Origin: Aquimarina rhabdastrellae
GTDB lineage: Bacteria; Bacteroidota; Bacteroidia; Flavobacteriales; Flavobacteriaceae
Assembly: GCA_947387485.1 (NCBI GenBank)
Contig: CANDNT010000003.1
Location: 186,001 to 250,000, forward strand
Reading direction: 5' to 3'
DNA: 64,000 nucleotides
Shown here: positions 1 through 9,237 of the stretch, in pieces
Position numbering within the stretch: position 1 is the stretch's first letter
Layout of the letters: each line of letters opens with the position of its first letter
Notes under the pieces: model-generated
Seen by the model: only the letters and a program-made list of their open reading frames with translations
The model's database searches: none
What the model was told of the DNA's origin: nothing
Translations under genes and position numbers: made by a program

Positions 1-418
1 ATTTATAAATTTCATGCTTACTAAATACTCCTCTGAAAAAACCTAAAAACTTACGAATATCATCTTCTATTTTATAGCTATTTCCTTCTGTTGATTTTTC
101 TAAACCATTTCTCAACATTTCTTCAAACACAGGAGGTGTAATAATATTTGAAATTACTTTAATTGTAATTCCCATTGTAGCATCCATATTCGCTACCTTC
201 ATATCATCTTGCTTTCCTTCTACTTCAAAATCCACATATAATCCTGCTGCATATAATTTTGATGAAGCATCTTTTCTTACTCCTGCTCCATTTAAAATAA
301 GCTCAATATCTCCTATTTTTTCGCTATCGTTAAATTGCATTCCTCCTACTCTTGTCTGGGCATTACAATTTATGATTCCAATTAAAAAAATTATTATAAG
401 TGTAAAAATGTTTCTCAT
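1..418 (-). CDS. chalcone isomerase-like secreted protein (partial)
   Basis: I translated this by hand: an ATG on the minus strand at 418 opens a frame that runs off the left edge after about 139 codons. Residues 1-20 look like a signal peptide (hydrophobic run IFTLIIIFLIG, then NCNAQ). The next part has LILNGAGVRKDASSKLYAAG followed by LYV, the pattern of the bacterial chalcone-isomerase-like fold (a conserved NGxGxR and a K/LY-x-A-LY stretch). Family members are usually about 180-200 residues, so roughly the last quarter is missing. In bacteria these proteins are generally not flavonoid enzymes and are thought to bind lipids, so no reaction is claimed. The gene lies alone upstream of a 400-base gap. 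Confidence 0.7.
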   Translation of the reverse strand, partial: MRNIFTLIIIFLIGIINCNAQTRVGGMQFNDSEKIGDIELILNGAGVRKDASSKLYAAGLYVDFEVEGKQDDMKVANMDATMGITIKVISNIITPPVFEEMLRNGLEKSTEGNSYKIEDDIRKFLGFFRGVFSKHEIYK

Positions 419-770
419 CGCTATATAATTAATACTTTCTGCTTCAATTCATTAAAAAAACTTCACTATCAATTTTTTACAAAGTTTTGATATGCAAAAT
501 TTAAGGGCGGGCAAAGATAACCAAGATTCGTAAATTTTAAACGAAAAATCTCATTTTTTTAAAGTTAACATTATCATAAAACTATGATAATTGTCATTTA
601 CATGTTAAATTATCTTTAAATATTAGATGTGGTTTTTCTTTTCACAGCCTGCAAAAATATAACATGATTCCATAATTAAGTTATTAAACATGTTCTTTTC
701 TACATTTTCTAGATATAAAACATAAAAATCTGTTAAACTACATTATTTTAAATCTTATCATAACAAAAAA
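419..770. other. AT-rich intergenic region, no gene seen
   Basis: This gap lies between the start of the chalcone isomerase-like gene and the terminator of queA. I found no open frame, RNA gene or convincing repeat in it. It should hold the promoter of the leftward gene at 418, but no TTG-N19-TAnnTTTG match was clear. Confidence 0.5.
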
Positions 771-791
771 AAGAGTGCTTAAAGCACTCTT
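771..791 (-). terminator. terminator after queA
   Basis: The arms AGAGTGC (772-778) and GCACTCT (784-790) form a hairpin with A/T flanks. On the minus strand it is followed by a run of T (the A run at 764-771). It lies 27 bases after the queA stop codon. Confidence 0.8.
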
Positions 792-817
792 TTAATATTA
801 TTTATAGCTATAGGATC

Positions 818-1867
818 TTATAGAATTAACATAGCATCACCATAAGAGTAAAACTTATATTTTTCTTTTACAGCTTGCTCATATGCTTCTTTCATGAAAT
901 CATGTCCTGCAAATGCAGACACCATCATCAATAAAGTAGATTTAGGCGTATGGAAATTTGTAATCATACTGTTTGCTATACTGAAATCATATGGAGGGAA
1001 AATAAATTTATTTGTCCATCCTCTGAATTCATTAAGCGTTTTCTCTGAAGAAACTGAGCTTTCTAATGCTCTCATTACAGTAGTTCCTACCGCACAAATT
1101 CTTCTTTTATTTTGGATTGCCTTGTTGATAGTTTCTGTTGCTGCTAATGCAATATGAGCTTCTTCACTATCCATTTTGTGCTTAGATAAATCTTCTACTT
1201 CTACTGGACTAAAAGTTCCTAATCCTACGTGAAGTGTAACTTCGGCAAAGTTTAATCCTTTTATCTCAAGGCGTTTCATTAAATGCTTAGAAAAGTGTAA
1301 TCCTGCTGTTGGTGCAGCTACAGCTCCTTCGTTCTTAGCATAAATTGTTTGGTAACGTTCTTCATCTTCTGGCTCAACACCTCTCTTGATGTATTTTGGA
1401 AGTGGTGTTTCTCCTAAGTCATTTAACTTTTGTCTAAACTCCTCATAAGAACCATCATATAAGAAACGTAATGTACGTCCTCTAGAAGTAGTATTATCAA
1501 TAACTTCTGCTACTAAACTTTCGTCATCACCAAAATATAATTTATTTCCTATACGAATTTTTCTCGCTGGATCAACCAATACATCCCACAGACGCGTTTC
1601 TGCATTAAGCTCTCTTAATAAAAATACTTCAATTCTTGCTCCTGTCTTTTCTTTATTACCATATAATCTAGCAGGAAATACTTTTGTATTGTTTAAAACC
1701 ATTACATCATCTTCGTTAAAATAATCTATTAGGTCTTTAAACATTTTATGCTCAATAGTTTGTTCTTTTCTATTTAACACCATTAAGCGAGCTTCATCTC
1801 TATTCTCTGCTGGATATTCTGCCAACAATTCACTAGGAAGATCGAAATTAAAATGCGATAACTTCAT
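818..1867 (-). CDS. queA: S-adenosylmethionine:tRNA ribosyltransferase-isomerase
   Basis: QueA transfers and isomerises the ribosyl part of SAM onto 7-aminomethyl-7-deazaguanine in tRNA, giving epoxyqueuosine at the wobble position in the cytoplasm. The protein has 349 residues, the normal family length, and shows family motifs [12 protein letters not shown] (59-70), [10 protein letters not shown] (184-193) and TLHVGLGTF (211-219). The ATG at 1867 directly precedes [11 protein letters not shown], the usual QueA N-terminus. The gene has its own promoter between it and aroA and its own terminator, so it is probably a single-gene unit. No other queuosine gene is in the window. Confidence 0.96.
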   Translation of the reverse strand: MKLSHFNFDLPSELLAEYPAENRDEARLMVLNRKEQTIEHKMFKDLIDYFNEDDVMVLNNTKVFPARLYGNKEKTGARIEVFLLRELNAETRLWDVLVDPARKIRIGNKLYFGDDESLVAEVIDNTTSRGRTLRFLYDGSYEEFRQKLNDLGETPLPKYIKRGVEPEDEERYQTIYAKNEGAVAAPTAGLHFSKHLMKRLEIKGLNFAEVTLHVGLGTFSPVEVEDLSKHKMDSEEAHIALAATETINKAIQNKRRICAVGTTVMRALESSVSSEKTLNEFRGWTNKFIFPPYDFSIANSMITNFHTPKSTLLMMVSAFAGHDFMKEAYEQAVKEKYKFYSYGDAMLIL

Positions 1868-1890
1868 TCGTTTTATTTTTTTATAAGGCG

Positions 1891-1922
1891 CAAATATACA
1901 ATCTCACATAGGGGGTTGTCAA
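1891..1922 (-). promoter_or_regulatory. queA promoter (Bacteroidota type)
   Basis: Read on the minus strand, TTGAC (1922-1918) is followed by exactly 19 bases and then TATATTTG (1898-1891). This matches the Bacteroidota housekeeping consensus TTG-N19-TAnnTTTG. Transcription should start near 1884, giving a leader of about 17 bases before the queA ATG. Confidence 0.75.
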
Positions 1923-1941
1923 GTAATTTGCTATTTATCTT

Positions 1942-3171
1942 TTATTTTTCAGTAAAAAGCTTGAATCCTACAGTTTCTAAATCTGTCCAAAAATCTGGAT
2001 ACGATTTTGAAACCACCTCTGCCTCTACTATATTCAAACTTGTCTTTAAGCCTAATGGTGCAAATGCCATTGCCATTCTATGATCTTGATACGTTGCTAT
2101 AGCTACATCAGATTTTATTTTTTCTGAAGGCTTTAAGGTCAAGCTATTCTCTGTTATCATTACTGACGCACCAAGTTTTTCCAACTCAGTTTTTAGAGCT
2201 TCTAATCGATCTGTTTCTTTAATTTTTAATGTATGTAAACCTGTAAGATAGCATCCTATACCTAAACCAAAACACGTTACAGCTATTGTTTGAGCTATAT
2301 CTGGTGAGTTTGATAAATCTAACTCTTTAGGTAATTCTAGGTTATCTGTAGCTATTTTTTGAAGCGTTATACGATCTGTTCCAAATGTAGTTTCAACTCC
2401 TAAATATTTATAGATTTGAACCAATGCAGAATCCCCTTGATAACTATCTTTTTTATAGCTTCCTAGTGTGATTTTTGTTTCTTTTGATAAAGCTACTGTA
2501 CTATAGAAATATGATGCAGAACTCCAATCTGATTCTACAACTATCGTTTTCTTTTCTACAGTTTCTTTAGGTTTGATCATGATCGTATTTTCATTAAAAA
2601 CGCCTTCTACACCTATTGCTCTTAACAAACTTAATGTCATATTGATATATGGTATAGAAGTTACTTTTCCTTCTAAGTTAATGATTAACCCCTGTGGTAA
2701 AGAAGGTGCAATTAACATTAATGCCGATATATATTGACTACTTACATTTGCTTGTAAAGTAACTTCTTGAGTAGTGATCTTTTTTCCTGAAATCTTTAAT
2801 GGAGGATACCCTTCATTTTTTTCATATTGAATATCACAACCTAATTGACGTAAGGCTTCTACCAAAATTTTTATTGGTCGTTCTTGCATACGCTTACTAC
2901 CAGTAAGGGTAACTTCTCTACCTTCTCTTGTAGCAAAGTATGCTGTAAGAAATCGCATTGCTGTTCCTGCATGATGAATATCAACAAGCATTTCTTCACT
3001 ATTCAACGCTTGTTGTAATACTTGTGAATCATCACTATTTGATATATTATCTATAGTGATTTGTGGATATAATGCTTGTAGAATCAATAGTCTATTGGTT
3101 TCACTTTTTGATCCCGTTATTTGTATAGTAGTATCTTGTACTGCTTCACAATTGGCTATTTTTATATTCAT
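1942..3171 (-). CDS. aroA: 3-phosphoshikimate 1-carboxyvinyltransferase (EPSP synthase)
   Basis: The enzyme joins phosphoenolpyruvate to shikimate-3-phosphate in the sixth shikimate-pathway step. Length (409 residues) is typical. Visible motifs are GSKSETNRLL (20-29, phosphate and substrate binding), HHAGTAMRFLTAYFA (66-80), SNSPDIAQTIAV with the catalytic-type Asp near residue 288, KETDRLEALK near 318 and DHRMAMAFAP near 362. The gene starts 2 bases after the small membrane-protein gene and is the last member of a seven-gene minus-strand run from rsgA, so it is separated from the other aromatic genes at 9.2-13.2 kb. The HAGT form of the usual NSGT loop is a Bacteroidota variant. Confidence 0.96.
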   Translation of the reverse strand: MNIKIANCEAVQDTTIQITGSKSETNRLLILQALYPQITIDNISNSDDSQVLQQALNSEEMLVDIHHAGTAMRFLTAYFATREGREVTLTGSKRMQERPIKILVEALRQLGCDIQYEKNEGYPPLKISGKKITTQEVTLQANVSSQYISALMLIAPSLPQGLIINLEGKVTSIPYINMTLSLLRAIGVEGVFNENTIMIKPKETVEKKTIVVESDWSSASYFYSTVALSKETKITLGSYKKDSYQGDSALVQIYKYLGVETTFGTDRITLQKIATDNLELPKELDLSNSPDIAQTIAVTCFGLGIGCYLTGLHTLKIKETDRLEALKTELEKLGASVMITENSLTLKPSEKIKSDVAIATYQDHRMAMAFAPLGLKTSLNIVEAEVVSKSYPDFWTDLETVGFKLFTEK

Positions 3172-3173
3172 CT

Positions 3174-3422
3174 CTATTTTGCTTTTTCTTTACTTTTTTT
3201 GAACGATACGAATCCCATAAATAATCCATAGACAAAACCACCTACAATTCTAGAAACAATATACCTCTTCCATCTTCCCTCTGCTAGTTTTGTTTGTTGA
3301 AAACTTTCAAAATCAAAGCCATGATTGATTAAGAACATTATGATACTGAATACTACAGCAAACATAATTCCTGTAATCATTACACTTTTCCAATACAATT
3401 TTGAGGTTATCATTTCTTTCAT
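3174..3422 (-). CDS. small two-helix membrane protein, unknown
   Basis: An 82-residue protein with two predicted membrane helices (about 12-32 and 58-76), a basic central loop (GRWKRYIVSR) and a Lys-rich C-terminal tail. I do not recognise a family. It lies 8 bases after the MazG-like gene and 2 bases before aroA, so it is almost certainly co-transcribed with them. Its length, tight packing and normal codon use argue that it is a real gene. Confidence 0.7.
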   Translation of the reverse strand: MKEMITSKLYWKSVMITGIMFAVVFSIIMFLINHGFDFESFQQTKLAEGRWKRYIVSRIVGGFVYGLFMGFVSFKKSKEKAK

Positions 3423-3430
3423 CGTCTATT

Positions 3431-3757
3431 TTATTTTAATTTTTCATTATTATGGTGTCTATCGTGATCTCTTTTGGTTTTGATATCTAACTTTTTATTA
3501 AATGCTTCTTCTAGATTCACTCCAGTTTGATTTGCCAAGCATAACACAACAAAAACTACATCTGCTAGTTCTTCGCCCAAATCTTTATTTTTATCACTTT
3601 CTTTTTCGCTTTGCTCTCCATAGCGACGTGCAATAATTCGAGCTACTTCTCCTACTTCTTCTGTAAGTTGAGCCATATTAGTTAATTCGTTAAAATAACG
3701 AACTCCATGATTCTTGATCCACTCGTCTACAGCTTGTTGTGCATTTTGTAAATTCAT
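3431..3757 (-). CDS. MazG-like nucleotide pyrophosphohydrolase
   Basis: A 108-residue all-alpha NTP pyrophosphatase of the MazG/dCTPase group, which hydrolyses (d)NTPs to the monophosphate and pyrophosphate and is regarded as house-cleaning. The metal-binding motifs are visible: EExxE in LTEEVGEVARIIARR (31-45) and EELAD (62-66) at the start of the next helix. It is a single-domain form, unlike the roughly 260-residue E. coli MazG. It is 2 bases from the preceding DUF3857 gene, so it is in the same operon. The exact nucleotide substrate cannot be told. Confidence 0.85.
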   Translation of the reverse strand: MNLQNAQQAVDEWIKNHGVRYFNELTNMAQLTEEVGEVARIIARRYGEQSEKESDKNKDLGEELADVVFVVLCLANQTGVNLEEAFNKKLDIKTKRDHDRHHNNEKLK

Positions 3758-3759
3758 AT

Positions 3760-5778
3760 TTATTTTATTTTTTTCAAGACTACTTGTTCATTTTCTTTCT
3801 CTACAACTTGCTTATAGAATTCTTTTAATGTAGGATAATAATCTGAAGGAATTATAGGTGATTTTACCGTCTCACTTACAACTACCTGTATTACTCCATT
3901 CATTTCATTTATTCTATAACTAAAGCTTCCCATATTTTCTGGTAGCTTTAATGCTTTTGATGCTGGTAATGACGCTACTTCATATCCCTCTGGGATTTTC
4001 ACATTTACCATATATGCATTTGAAAACCCATATCCAAAATCAACTGGATATAATCGCTCTTTTGACTTAAAAGGATTTTCTTCTGTTTTCAAAAATAATA
4101 AAGGAGAAAAGAACAATTCTTCTCCGATTAATTCTGTTTGATCTTCAAGTGTAAAATCAAAACGTTCATTAACCCCTTTTCCATATTCTTTTACCCCTTT
4201 ACGTGTGTATCCGGCAATTTCATTTAATCCATCCTTTTCTTGGATTTTTTTAATTCTTTCTTCCTCTTTTATATTAGCATTACTAGCTCTATATCCTCTC
4301 GCGAGATATCCTAAATAACTTTTACTTTCTTTACCTTTAATATTTCCGTCCGCTGTTAATTCTGCTTGTATACTCACTCTATTACTAGAAACACGCTTAG
4401 GTCGTAAACTTACCATTTCAGATCCACCATGCTTAGTTATAACTCTTCCCATACCAAATAATATTCTATTAGGTAAAATATTAGGCATTCCGTATTTATC
4501 TGTAGCATCTAAATAAAGTACTTTACCATCTGATAACCTTACTCTAGTTATTACATAATTAAATCCATCTAAAGTAGGAAATAAAGAAATTGCCTTGTTA
4601 CTAGAACTTACCAAAACAGGATCTGCATCTATACCTTTATTTTGTAACATTGATGTCAACATTAGATTTATTTCGGCAACATTACCTACCTGTTCTTTAT
4701 ATGCTTTTTTGACACCTACATCTGTATATACTCCATAATACTCATTCCAGTTCATTCTACTTTTAACATAGCTAAAAACTTTTGCAACTTTTGCTTGTTC
4801 ACTTTCTGTAGCATTAACTATTTGATCTAAATCGTTTTTGTAATATGAATCTTTCTTTAATTCTCCTCCAAAACTTGGTCTTTCAAAAATAGTTTTGGCA
4901 ACATCTTCCCAAGTAGTAGTATAAAATTTTGGTGTTTGATTTGGGAATTTCACAAATGACAATTCATAATTTAATGACGAAATATAATTTCTCATATTCC
5001 CAGCAAAAGGTTCCTCTCTAAAAGCTACAACATCTAGTGCTTCTATCTTATCTTTTTTGATGTTAAAATCTACCGAACTTCTATCAAATGTAGTTTTTGA
5101 AGCATAGAATCCTGTACGTTGTTTATTTACAAAATCAATTTTATCTCCATAAGAAGTACTCTTTAAATCAATAGGAACACCTCCACTCATTCGTTTTTTA
5201 TAAGTAAAATATTCAGGAAAATGTGTTTCAACTAATAACTTTTTAATAGGAATATCATATTGTAAATATATCTTATCTATATTCTGAATATATGGGGAAT
5301 TAATACTATACTTATATTCTATAACACTACCATCTTTTAAAGCAGGCATTGTAAATTTTACAGATTTTCTATTTTTGGAATGTTGATTTTTAAATATCCC
5401 ATCCTTTTTTAGCTTGCTTTTTTCAATTTTACCTCCATCAAAATTATATGTAACTCCTTTTAAACCTGATAATACTTCTTCATCTCCTCCTCGTTCATAC
5501 AACAATACTTGATGTGTTGCATGGTCAAATCCATCTTTGTTATATAATTTAATACGTTTAAAAACGTCTGTAACTAAGACAAACCCTTCGGATTGTGAAT
5601 ATTCTAGTTTTACTATTTTTTCTTCATAAAGTATTGTCGCATTGGCCGAACTATCTTTTGCGTATACTTTTTCCGTTAACTCTTCTTTTGATACTTTTCC
5701 AAACTTGTATTCTTGTGCATAACTATTCGTTATAATGATTGAAATGATAACTACTAATAATCTACTTAATGATTTCAT
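3760..5778 (-). CDS. DUF3857 / transglutaminase-fold protein, catalytic residues lost
   Basis: A 672-residue exported protein (signal peptide 1-21, ending NSYAQ). It has an N-terminal DUF3857 region (about 50-250), a transglutaminase-like core (about 320-430) and a DUF3858-like C-terminal part. Compared with its neighbour, the catalytic Cys is replaced by Val (V367 in QVGNVAEI) and the His by Tyr (Y408 in GFNYVI), while the third position keeps Asp (D424). It therefore cannot act as a Cys protease or transglutaminase and is probably a binding or structural partner. Gaps of 2 bases (MazG side) and 22 bases (paralogue side) place it in the operon. Confidence 0.85.
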   Translation of the reverse strand: MKSLSRLLVVIISIIITNSYAQEYKFGKVSKEELTEKVYAKDSSANATILYEEKIVKLEYSQSEGFVLVTDVFKRIKLYNKDGFDHATHQVLLYERGGDEEVLSGLKGVTYNFDGGKIEKSKLKKDGIFKNQHSKNRKSVKFTMPALKDGSVIEYKYSINSPYIQNIDKIYLQYDIPIKKLLVETHFPEYFTYKKRMSGGVPIDLKSTSYGDKIDFVNKQRTGFYASKTTFDRSSVDFNIKKDKIEALDVVAFREEPFAGNMRNYISSLNYELSFVKFPNQTPKFYTTTWEDVAKTIFERPSFGGELKKDSYYKNDLDQIVNATESEQAKVAKVFSYVKSRMNWNEYYGVYTDVGVKKAYKEQVGNVAEINLMLTSMLQNKGIDADPVLVSSSNKAISLFPTLDGFNYVITRVRLSDGKVLYLDATDKYGMPNILPNRILFGMGRVITKHGGSEMVSLRPKRVSSNRVSIQAELTADGNIKGKESKSYLGYLARGYRASNANIKEEERIKKIQEKDGLNEIAGYTRKGVKEYGKGVNERFDFTLEDQTELIGEELFFSPLLFLKTEENPFKSKERLYPVDFGYGFSNAYMVNVKIPEGYEVASLPASKALKLPENMGSFSYRINEMNGVIQVVVSETVKSPIIPSDYYPTLKEFYKQVVEKENEQVVLKKIK

Positions 5779-5800
5779 GTCGTTTCTGATTGATTTTTAA

Positions 5801-7708
5801 TTATTCTTTGATTAATAAAATTTTTGATTTATCTGTTTTCTTTATTTCTTTTTTTAATGTCTTATAAATTTCATAAGCTTCTTTTGGATATATACCGTCA
5901 AGAATCTTTAGTGTTCTTTTTAATTTCAACGTTCTATCATCTACTTGTCTTACCTCATATGTATATTTCCCAAAAGTATTTTCAATAACTTTATCTTCTG
6001 GTTTTATACTTAAATTATACCCCGCTGGGATTGTTATCTCATACTCATCTATGTCATAAAATCCTCTAGTGATCTCAACTTCTCGTTGTCTATCTTTATA
6101 TGTTAACAACGAGCCTTGATCTCGATTAAATACATTAGGTATAAATAGTAATCTGTTTCCTATTTTTTTAGCATAATTAGCTGCCTCTATTGTTATGTTT
6201 TCTGTAAAAAGTATATTGTCTTTATCATTTTTAAATTTTATCTCTTTGAGATTTAAATTATTGATATAGTCCCAATATTCTTTATAATGTTCATCTTGAT
6301 CTTTTGTATTAAGTTTATCAATATAATACCGTTGATCATATTGAATCCCTTTTGAACTCATTTCTACAGATGCTATTATAGATCGATCTTCGTTAATTGT
6401 TATAGTTCCTTTGGTTTCTAATCTATTTTCTTCGGGCGTATATTTTCTAGTCCTTTTGATAATTCCTCCTTCTGGTTTTATTACCAAAACATCTCTATCA
6501 TCTGTAAAATCTCCTATAAAATTAAAAGGCATTGTTTGACTTGTACACTCTAACCAAACATCTTCTTCTCCATCTGGAACATTAAGAATAACATGATTAC
6601 CTTGCATTGCCACAAAATCCTTATCTATATGCCGCTTGTTCTCTCCTGCAAAAACAACTGTATAATATGCTGGTATTTTTTGGCTATCTAATAAGGCTTT
6701 GGTATAATTGGTTAATGCTTTACAATCTCCATATCCCAATTGATCTACTTGAGATGCTTGCATAGGCAACCACCCTCCTATACCTAATTGTACACTGATA
6801 TATCTCGTTTTATTTTGAACATATTCATAAATAATCTTCGCCTTTTCTTTATTTGAAGTCGCTTCACTTGTTAAGGTCGAAATTTCTTTGATTGTTTCTT
6901 CTGGTAAAACATTCCTTCCAGAAACTAAATTTTCATATTGCCATAGACCAAAACTACTCCAATCTTTAGCTTCTCCCTGAACATTTACCAATTCAAAATT
7001 TTGTAGTGCTATAGCCACCTTAGGAACAAAATTTGAAAAGCTAGGACTCATCGCTTCTGGCTCCAAAGCTCTACTATTCTCTAGCACATACCCTTTTTCT
7101 GTACTTATTACACCAAAATTTGATAAGTTATATTCTTTCTTTTTTAACGTTAAGTTTTTAGGGTTTTCTATAGTATATTTTGATTTTTCTACACTTACAT
7201 AGTATCCTTTTATAGGACTCCATCGTGTTAAAAAGGCTGTAGATGTATTTACTAATTCGCTTTCATAAACTACAGTATATGGGTAACTAACAGGTGTATG
7301 TTCTATATATTTAATTCTATTGTCAGTAATAAAATTACCATCAACGGCACTTCTATCTTCAAAATCTCCTCTTTTATATTTTTTGATTTCATTTCCTATT
7401 AAATCATAAAATATAGCTTGTTGCTTTCTTATTTTTGTAGAAGGGTCGTACCATTCATAAGTCGATACATGCTTATTTCCATGAGCATTTAATACTGTAA
7501 TCACTTGACGAGTTTTAACTATTACTTTATTACTACTTTCTAAATGTATAGTTACTTCTTCTAGTCGTATTACTGCATTAGCATCTTCTTTGAGCTCTGG
7601 TTTAATCGCTATACTTTGCAGTAATAACGGGTCAATTTCTTGTGTAATTCCTTTTATTGATGAAAAGCTAATCATCAATAATAACATAAATTTTATTTTT
7701 TTGATCAT
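5801..7708 (-). CDS. DUF3857 domain transglutaminase-like protein, intact triad
   Basis: A 635-residue exported protein (signal peptide 1-22, hydrophobic run FMLLLMISF). DUF3857 occupies about 40-240 and a transglutaminase-like domain about 280-400, followed by a beta-rich C-terminal region. The core has C329 in GYGDCKALTNY, H372 in GNHVILNV and an acidic residue, E387, in WLECTS. This looks like a working Cys-His-acid triad, although the acid is Glu rather than the more usual Asp. It is the upstream member of a tandem paralogue pair and is 17 bases from dtd. Members of this family are common in Bacteroidota; the substrate is unknown. Confidence 0.87.
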   Translation of the reverse strand: MIKKIKFMLLLMISFSSIKGITQEIDPLLLQSIAIKPELKEDANAVIRLEEVTIHLESSNKVIVKTRQVITVLNAHGNKHVSTYEWYDPSTKIRKQQAIFYDLIGNEIKKYKRGDFEDRSAVDGNFITDNRIKYIEHTPVSYPYTVVYESELVNTSTAFLTRWSPIKGYYVSVEKSKYTIENPKNLTLKKKEYNLSNFGVISTEKGYVLENSRALEPEAMSPSFSNFVPKVAIALQNFELVNVQGEAKDWSSFGLWQYENLVSGRNVLPEETIKEISTLTSEATSNKEKAKIIYEYVQNKTRYISVQLGIGGWLPMQASQVDQLGYGDCKALTNYTKALLDSQKIPAYYTVVFAGENKRHIDKDFVAMQGNHVILNVPDGEEDVWLECTSQTMPFNFIGDFTDDRDVLVIKPEGGIIKRTRKYTPEENRLETKGTITINEDRSIIASVEMSSKGIQYDQRYYIDKLNTKDQDEHYKEYWDYINNLNLKEIKFKNDKDNILFTENITIEAANYAKKIGNRLLFIPNVFNRDQGSLLTYKDRQREVEITRGFYDIDEYEITIPAGYNLSIKPEDKVIENTFGKYTYEVRQVDDRTLKLKRTLKILDGIYPKEAYEIYKTLKKEIKKTDKSKILLIKE

Positions 7709-7725
7709 GATGAATGGGTTTATTA

Positions 7726-8178
7726 CTATTCTTTATTTTTAGAATCTATAATAATTGTTACTGGACCATCATTAAGTAATGCTACTTTCATATCTGCTCC
7801 AAATATTCCTGTTTTAACTGTTTTATTTATATCTCTTTCTAATGCTTTAACAAACGCCTCATATAAAGGAATTGCAGTTTCTGGTCTGGCTGCATTAATA
7901 TAACTGGGGCGGTTTCCTTTTTTGGTACTGGCATACAATGTAAATTGACTAACTACTAAAGCTTCTCCTTCTATATCCAAAATACTTTTATTCATTAATC
8001 CTTTTTCATCTCCAAAAATCCTAAGTTTACTTATTTTACCAGATAGCCATTTAATATCTTCTTGAGTATCTTCTTCTGTTATACCTAATAAAATTAATAA
8101 CCCACTTTTTATTGCTGCATGCTCTTTACCTTCTATAGTAACAGAAGCATGGGTCACTCGTTGTATTACAACTCTCAT
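7726..8178 (-). CDS. dtd: D-aminoacyl-tRNA deacylase
   Basis: DTD hydrolyses D-aminoacyl-tRNA (and glycyl-tRNA-Ala), protecting translation from D-amino acids. The 150-residue length is standard. Conserved motifs are the N-terminal [23 protein letters not shown] near residue 78 and [10 protein letters not shown] near 136-145, whose Gly-Pro dipeptide enforces chiral selection. The start codon overlaps the rsgA stop by 4 bases (ATGA-type overlap at 8175-8178), showing translational coupling with rsgA. Confidence 0.96.
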   Translation of the reverse strand: MRVVIQRVTHASVTIEGKEHAAIKSGLLILLGITEEDTQEDIKWLSGKISKLRIFGDEKGLMNKSILDIEGEALVVSQFTLYASTKKGNRPSYINAARPETAIPLYEAFVKALERDINKTVKTGIFGADMKVALLNDGPVTIIIDSKNKE

Positions 8179-9125
8179 TCGTTTGTGTAATTATTCTTTC
8201 TGTAATGTTCTTCTTCTCCTTCTAGAATTTGCATATAGCTTTTATACCTAGACCACGGAATTTCTTCATTATCCAAAGCTTCTTTCACAGCACATTTGGG
8301 TTCATTAAGATGCAAACAGTTATTGAATTTACATGATGATTTTAATTTAAAAAATTCTGGAAAATAATCTCCTAATTCTTCTTTTTCTATATCAACTACT
8401 CCAAATCCCTTTATCCCTGGTGTATCTATAATTTTTGCTCCAAATTGAAGATCAAACATTTCTGCAAATGTAGTAGTATGTTGTCCTTGTTTATGTTGCT
8501 CACTTATTTCTTTGGTACGTAAAGATAAACCTTCTTCTAAAGCATTTATTAATGTTGATTTCCCTACTCCACTATGTCCAGAAAACATCGATACTTTTCC
8601 TTGCATCAAGCTTTTAACTTGCTCTACATTTTTTCCAGTTTTGGCAGAAATCCCTATACATTCGTATCCGATTTCTCGATATATAGATGCTAAGTATTTA
8701 ATTTCTAATATTTCTTCCTCATTATACGTATCAATTTTATTAAAAAGTAATACCGCTTTTATTCCATATGCTTCTGCTGTTACTAAAAATCGATCTATAA
8801 AAGCTGTAAAGGTAGGTGGATTATTGAGCGTTATCAACAAAAAAACCACATCAATGTTTGATGCAATGATGTGGGTTTGTTTTGATAAATTCACCGACTT
8901 ACGTATAATATAATTTTGTCGGTCATGAATATTTTCTATCACCCCAGTAACCTGATCATTATTAGTTTCTAGCTTAAAATCGACTACATCACCTACAGAT
9001 ACTGGATTCGTACTCTTTATACCTTTAATTCTAAATTTCCCCTTAATTCTACATTCATATACTTTACCTTCTTCAGTTTTTACAGTATACCAACTTCCTG
9101 TAGATTTATAAACAACACCTTTCAT
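8175..9125 (-). CDS. rsgA: ribosome small-subunit-dependent GTPase A
   Basis: RsgA is a circularly permuted GTPase that acts in late 30S subunit maturation. The 316-residue protein has an OB-fold N-terminus (about 1-75), then the G motifs in permuted order: NKID (G4) near 129, GHSGVGKST (G1) near 183-191 and DTPG (G3) near 234. It ends with a zinc-binding set, [14 protein letters not shown] (C-x4-C-x-H-x5-C), near 265-278. It is the first gene of the run rsgA-dtd-DUF3857-DUF3857-mazG-like-small gene-aroA. No clear promoter was seen in the 40 bases in front of it. Confidence 0.96.
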   Translation of the reverse strand: MKGVVYKSTGSWYTVKTEEGKVYECRIKGKFRIKGIKSTNPVSVGDVVDFKLETNNDQVTGVIENIHDRQNYIIRKSVNLSKQTHIIASNIDVVFLLITLNNPPTFTAFIDRFLVTAEAYGIKAVLLFNKIDTYNEEEILEIKYLASIYREIGYECIGISAKTGKNVEQVKSLMQGKVSMFSGHSGVGKSTLINALEEGLSLRTKEISEQHKQGQHTTTFAEMFDLQFGAKIIDTPGIKGFGVVDIEKEELGDYFPEFFKLKSSCKFNNCLHLNEPKCAVKEALDNEEIPWSRYKSYMQILEGEEEHYRKNNYTNE

Positions 9126-9166
9126 TCTTTTAACGTTTCATCTGCTTATCGTTATTTTCTATGGGT

Positions 9167-9199
9167 CAGTTAGTTTTCTCTTAAAAAGAAAACTAACTG
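9167..9199 (-). repeat. perfect 13-bp inverted repeat (probable terminator of the aromatic operon)
   Basis: CAGTTAGTTTTCT (9167-9179) pairs perfectly with AGAAAACTAACTG (9187-9199) around a 7-base loop. It lies 39 bases after the DAHP synthase/chorismate mutase stop and 42 bases before the rsgA start. On the minus strand no T run follows the stem (ACCCATAG), so intrinsic termination would be weak. It may instead be an RNA-end-protecting or regulatory hairpin in the rsgA leader. Confidence 0.6.
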
Positions 9200-9237
9200 A
9201 TTATCATTTTTCCTTTAAGATACAAAGATGCAAATAT

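Noticed and set aside
894..1157. Open frame opposite queA, and similar opposite-strand frames over aroG/pheA-type genes, fabD, etfA, kbl, tdh and the amidohydrolase
   Set aside because: They lie wholly inside well-supported genes, have unusual composition (for example Leu-rich runs), and no promoter or family resemblance.
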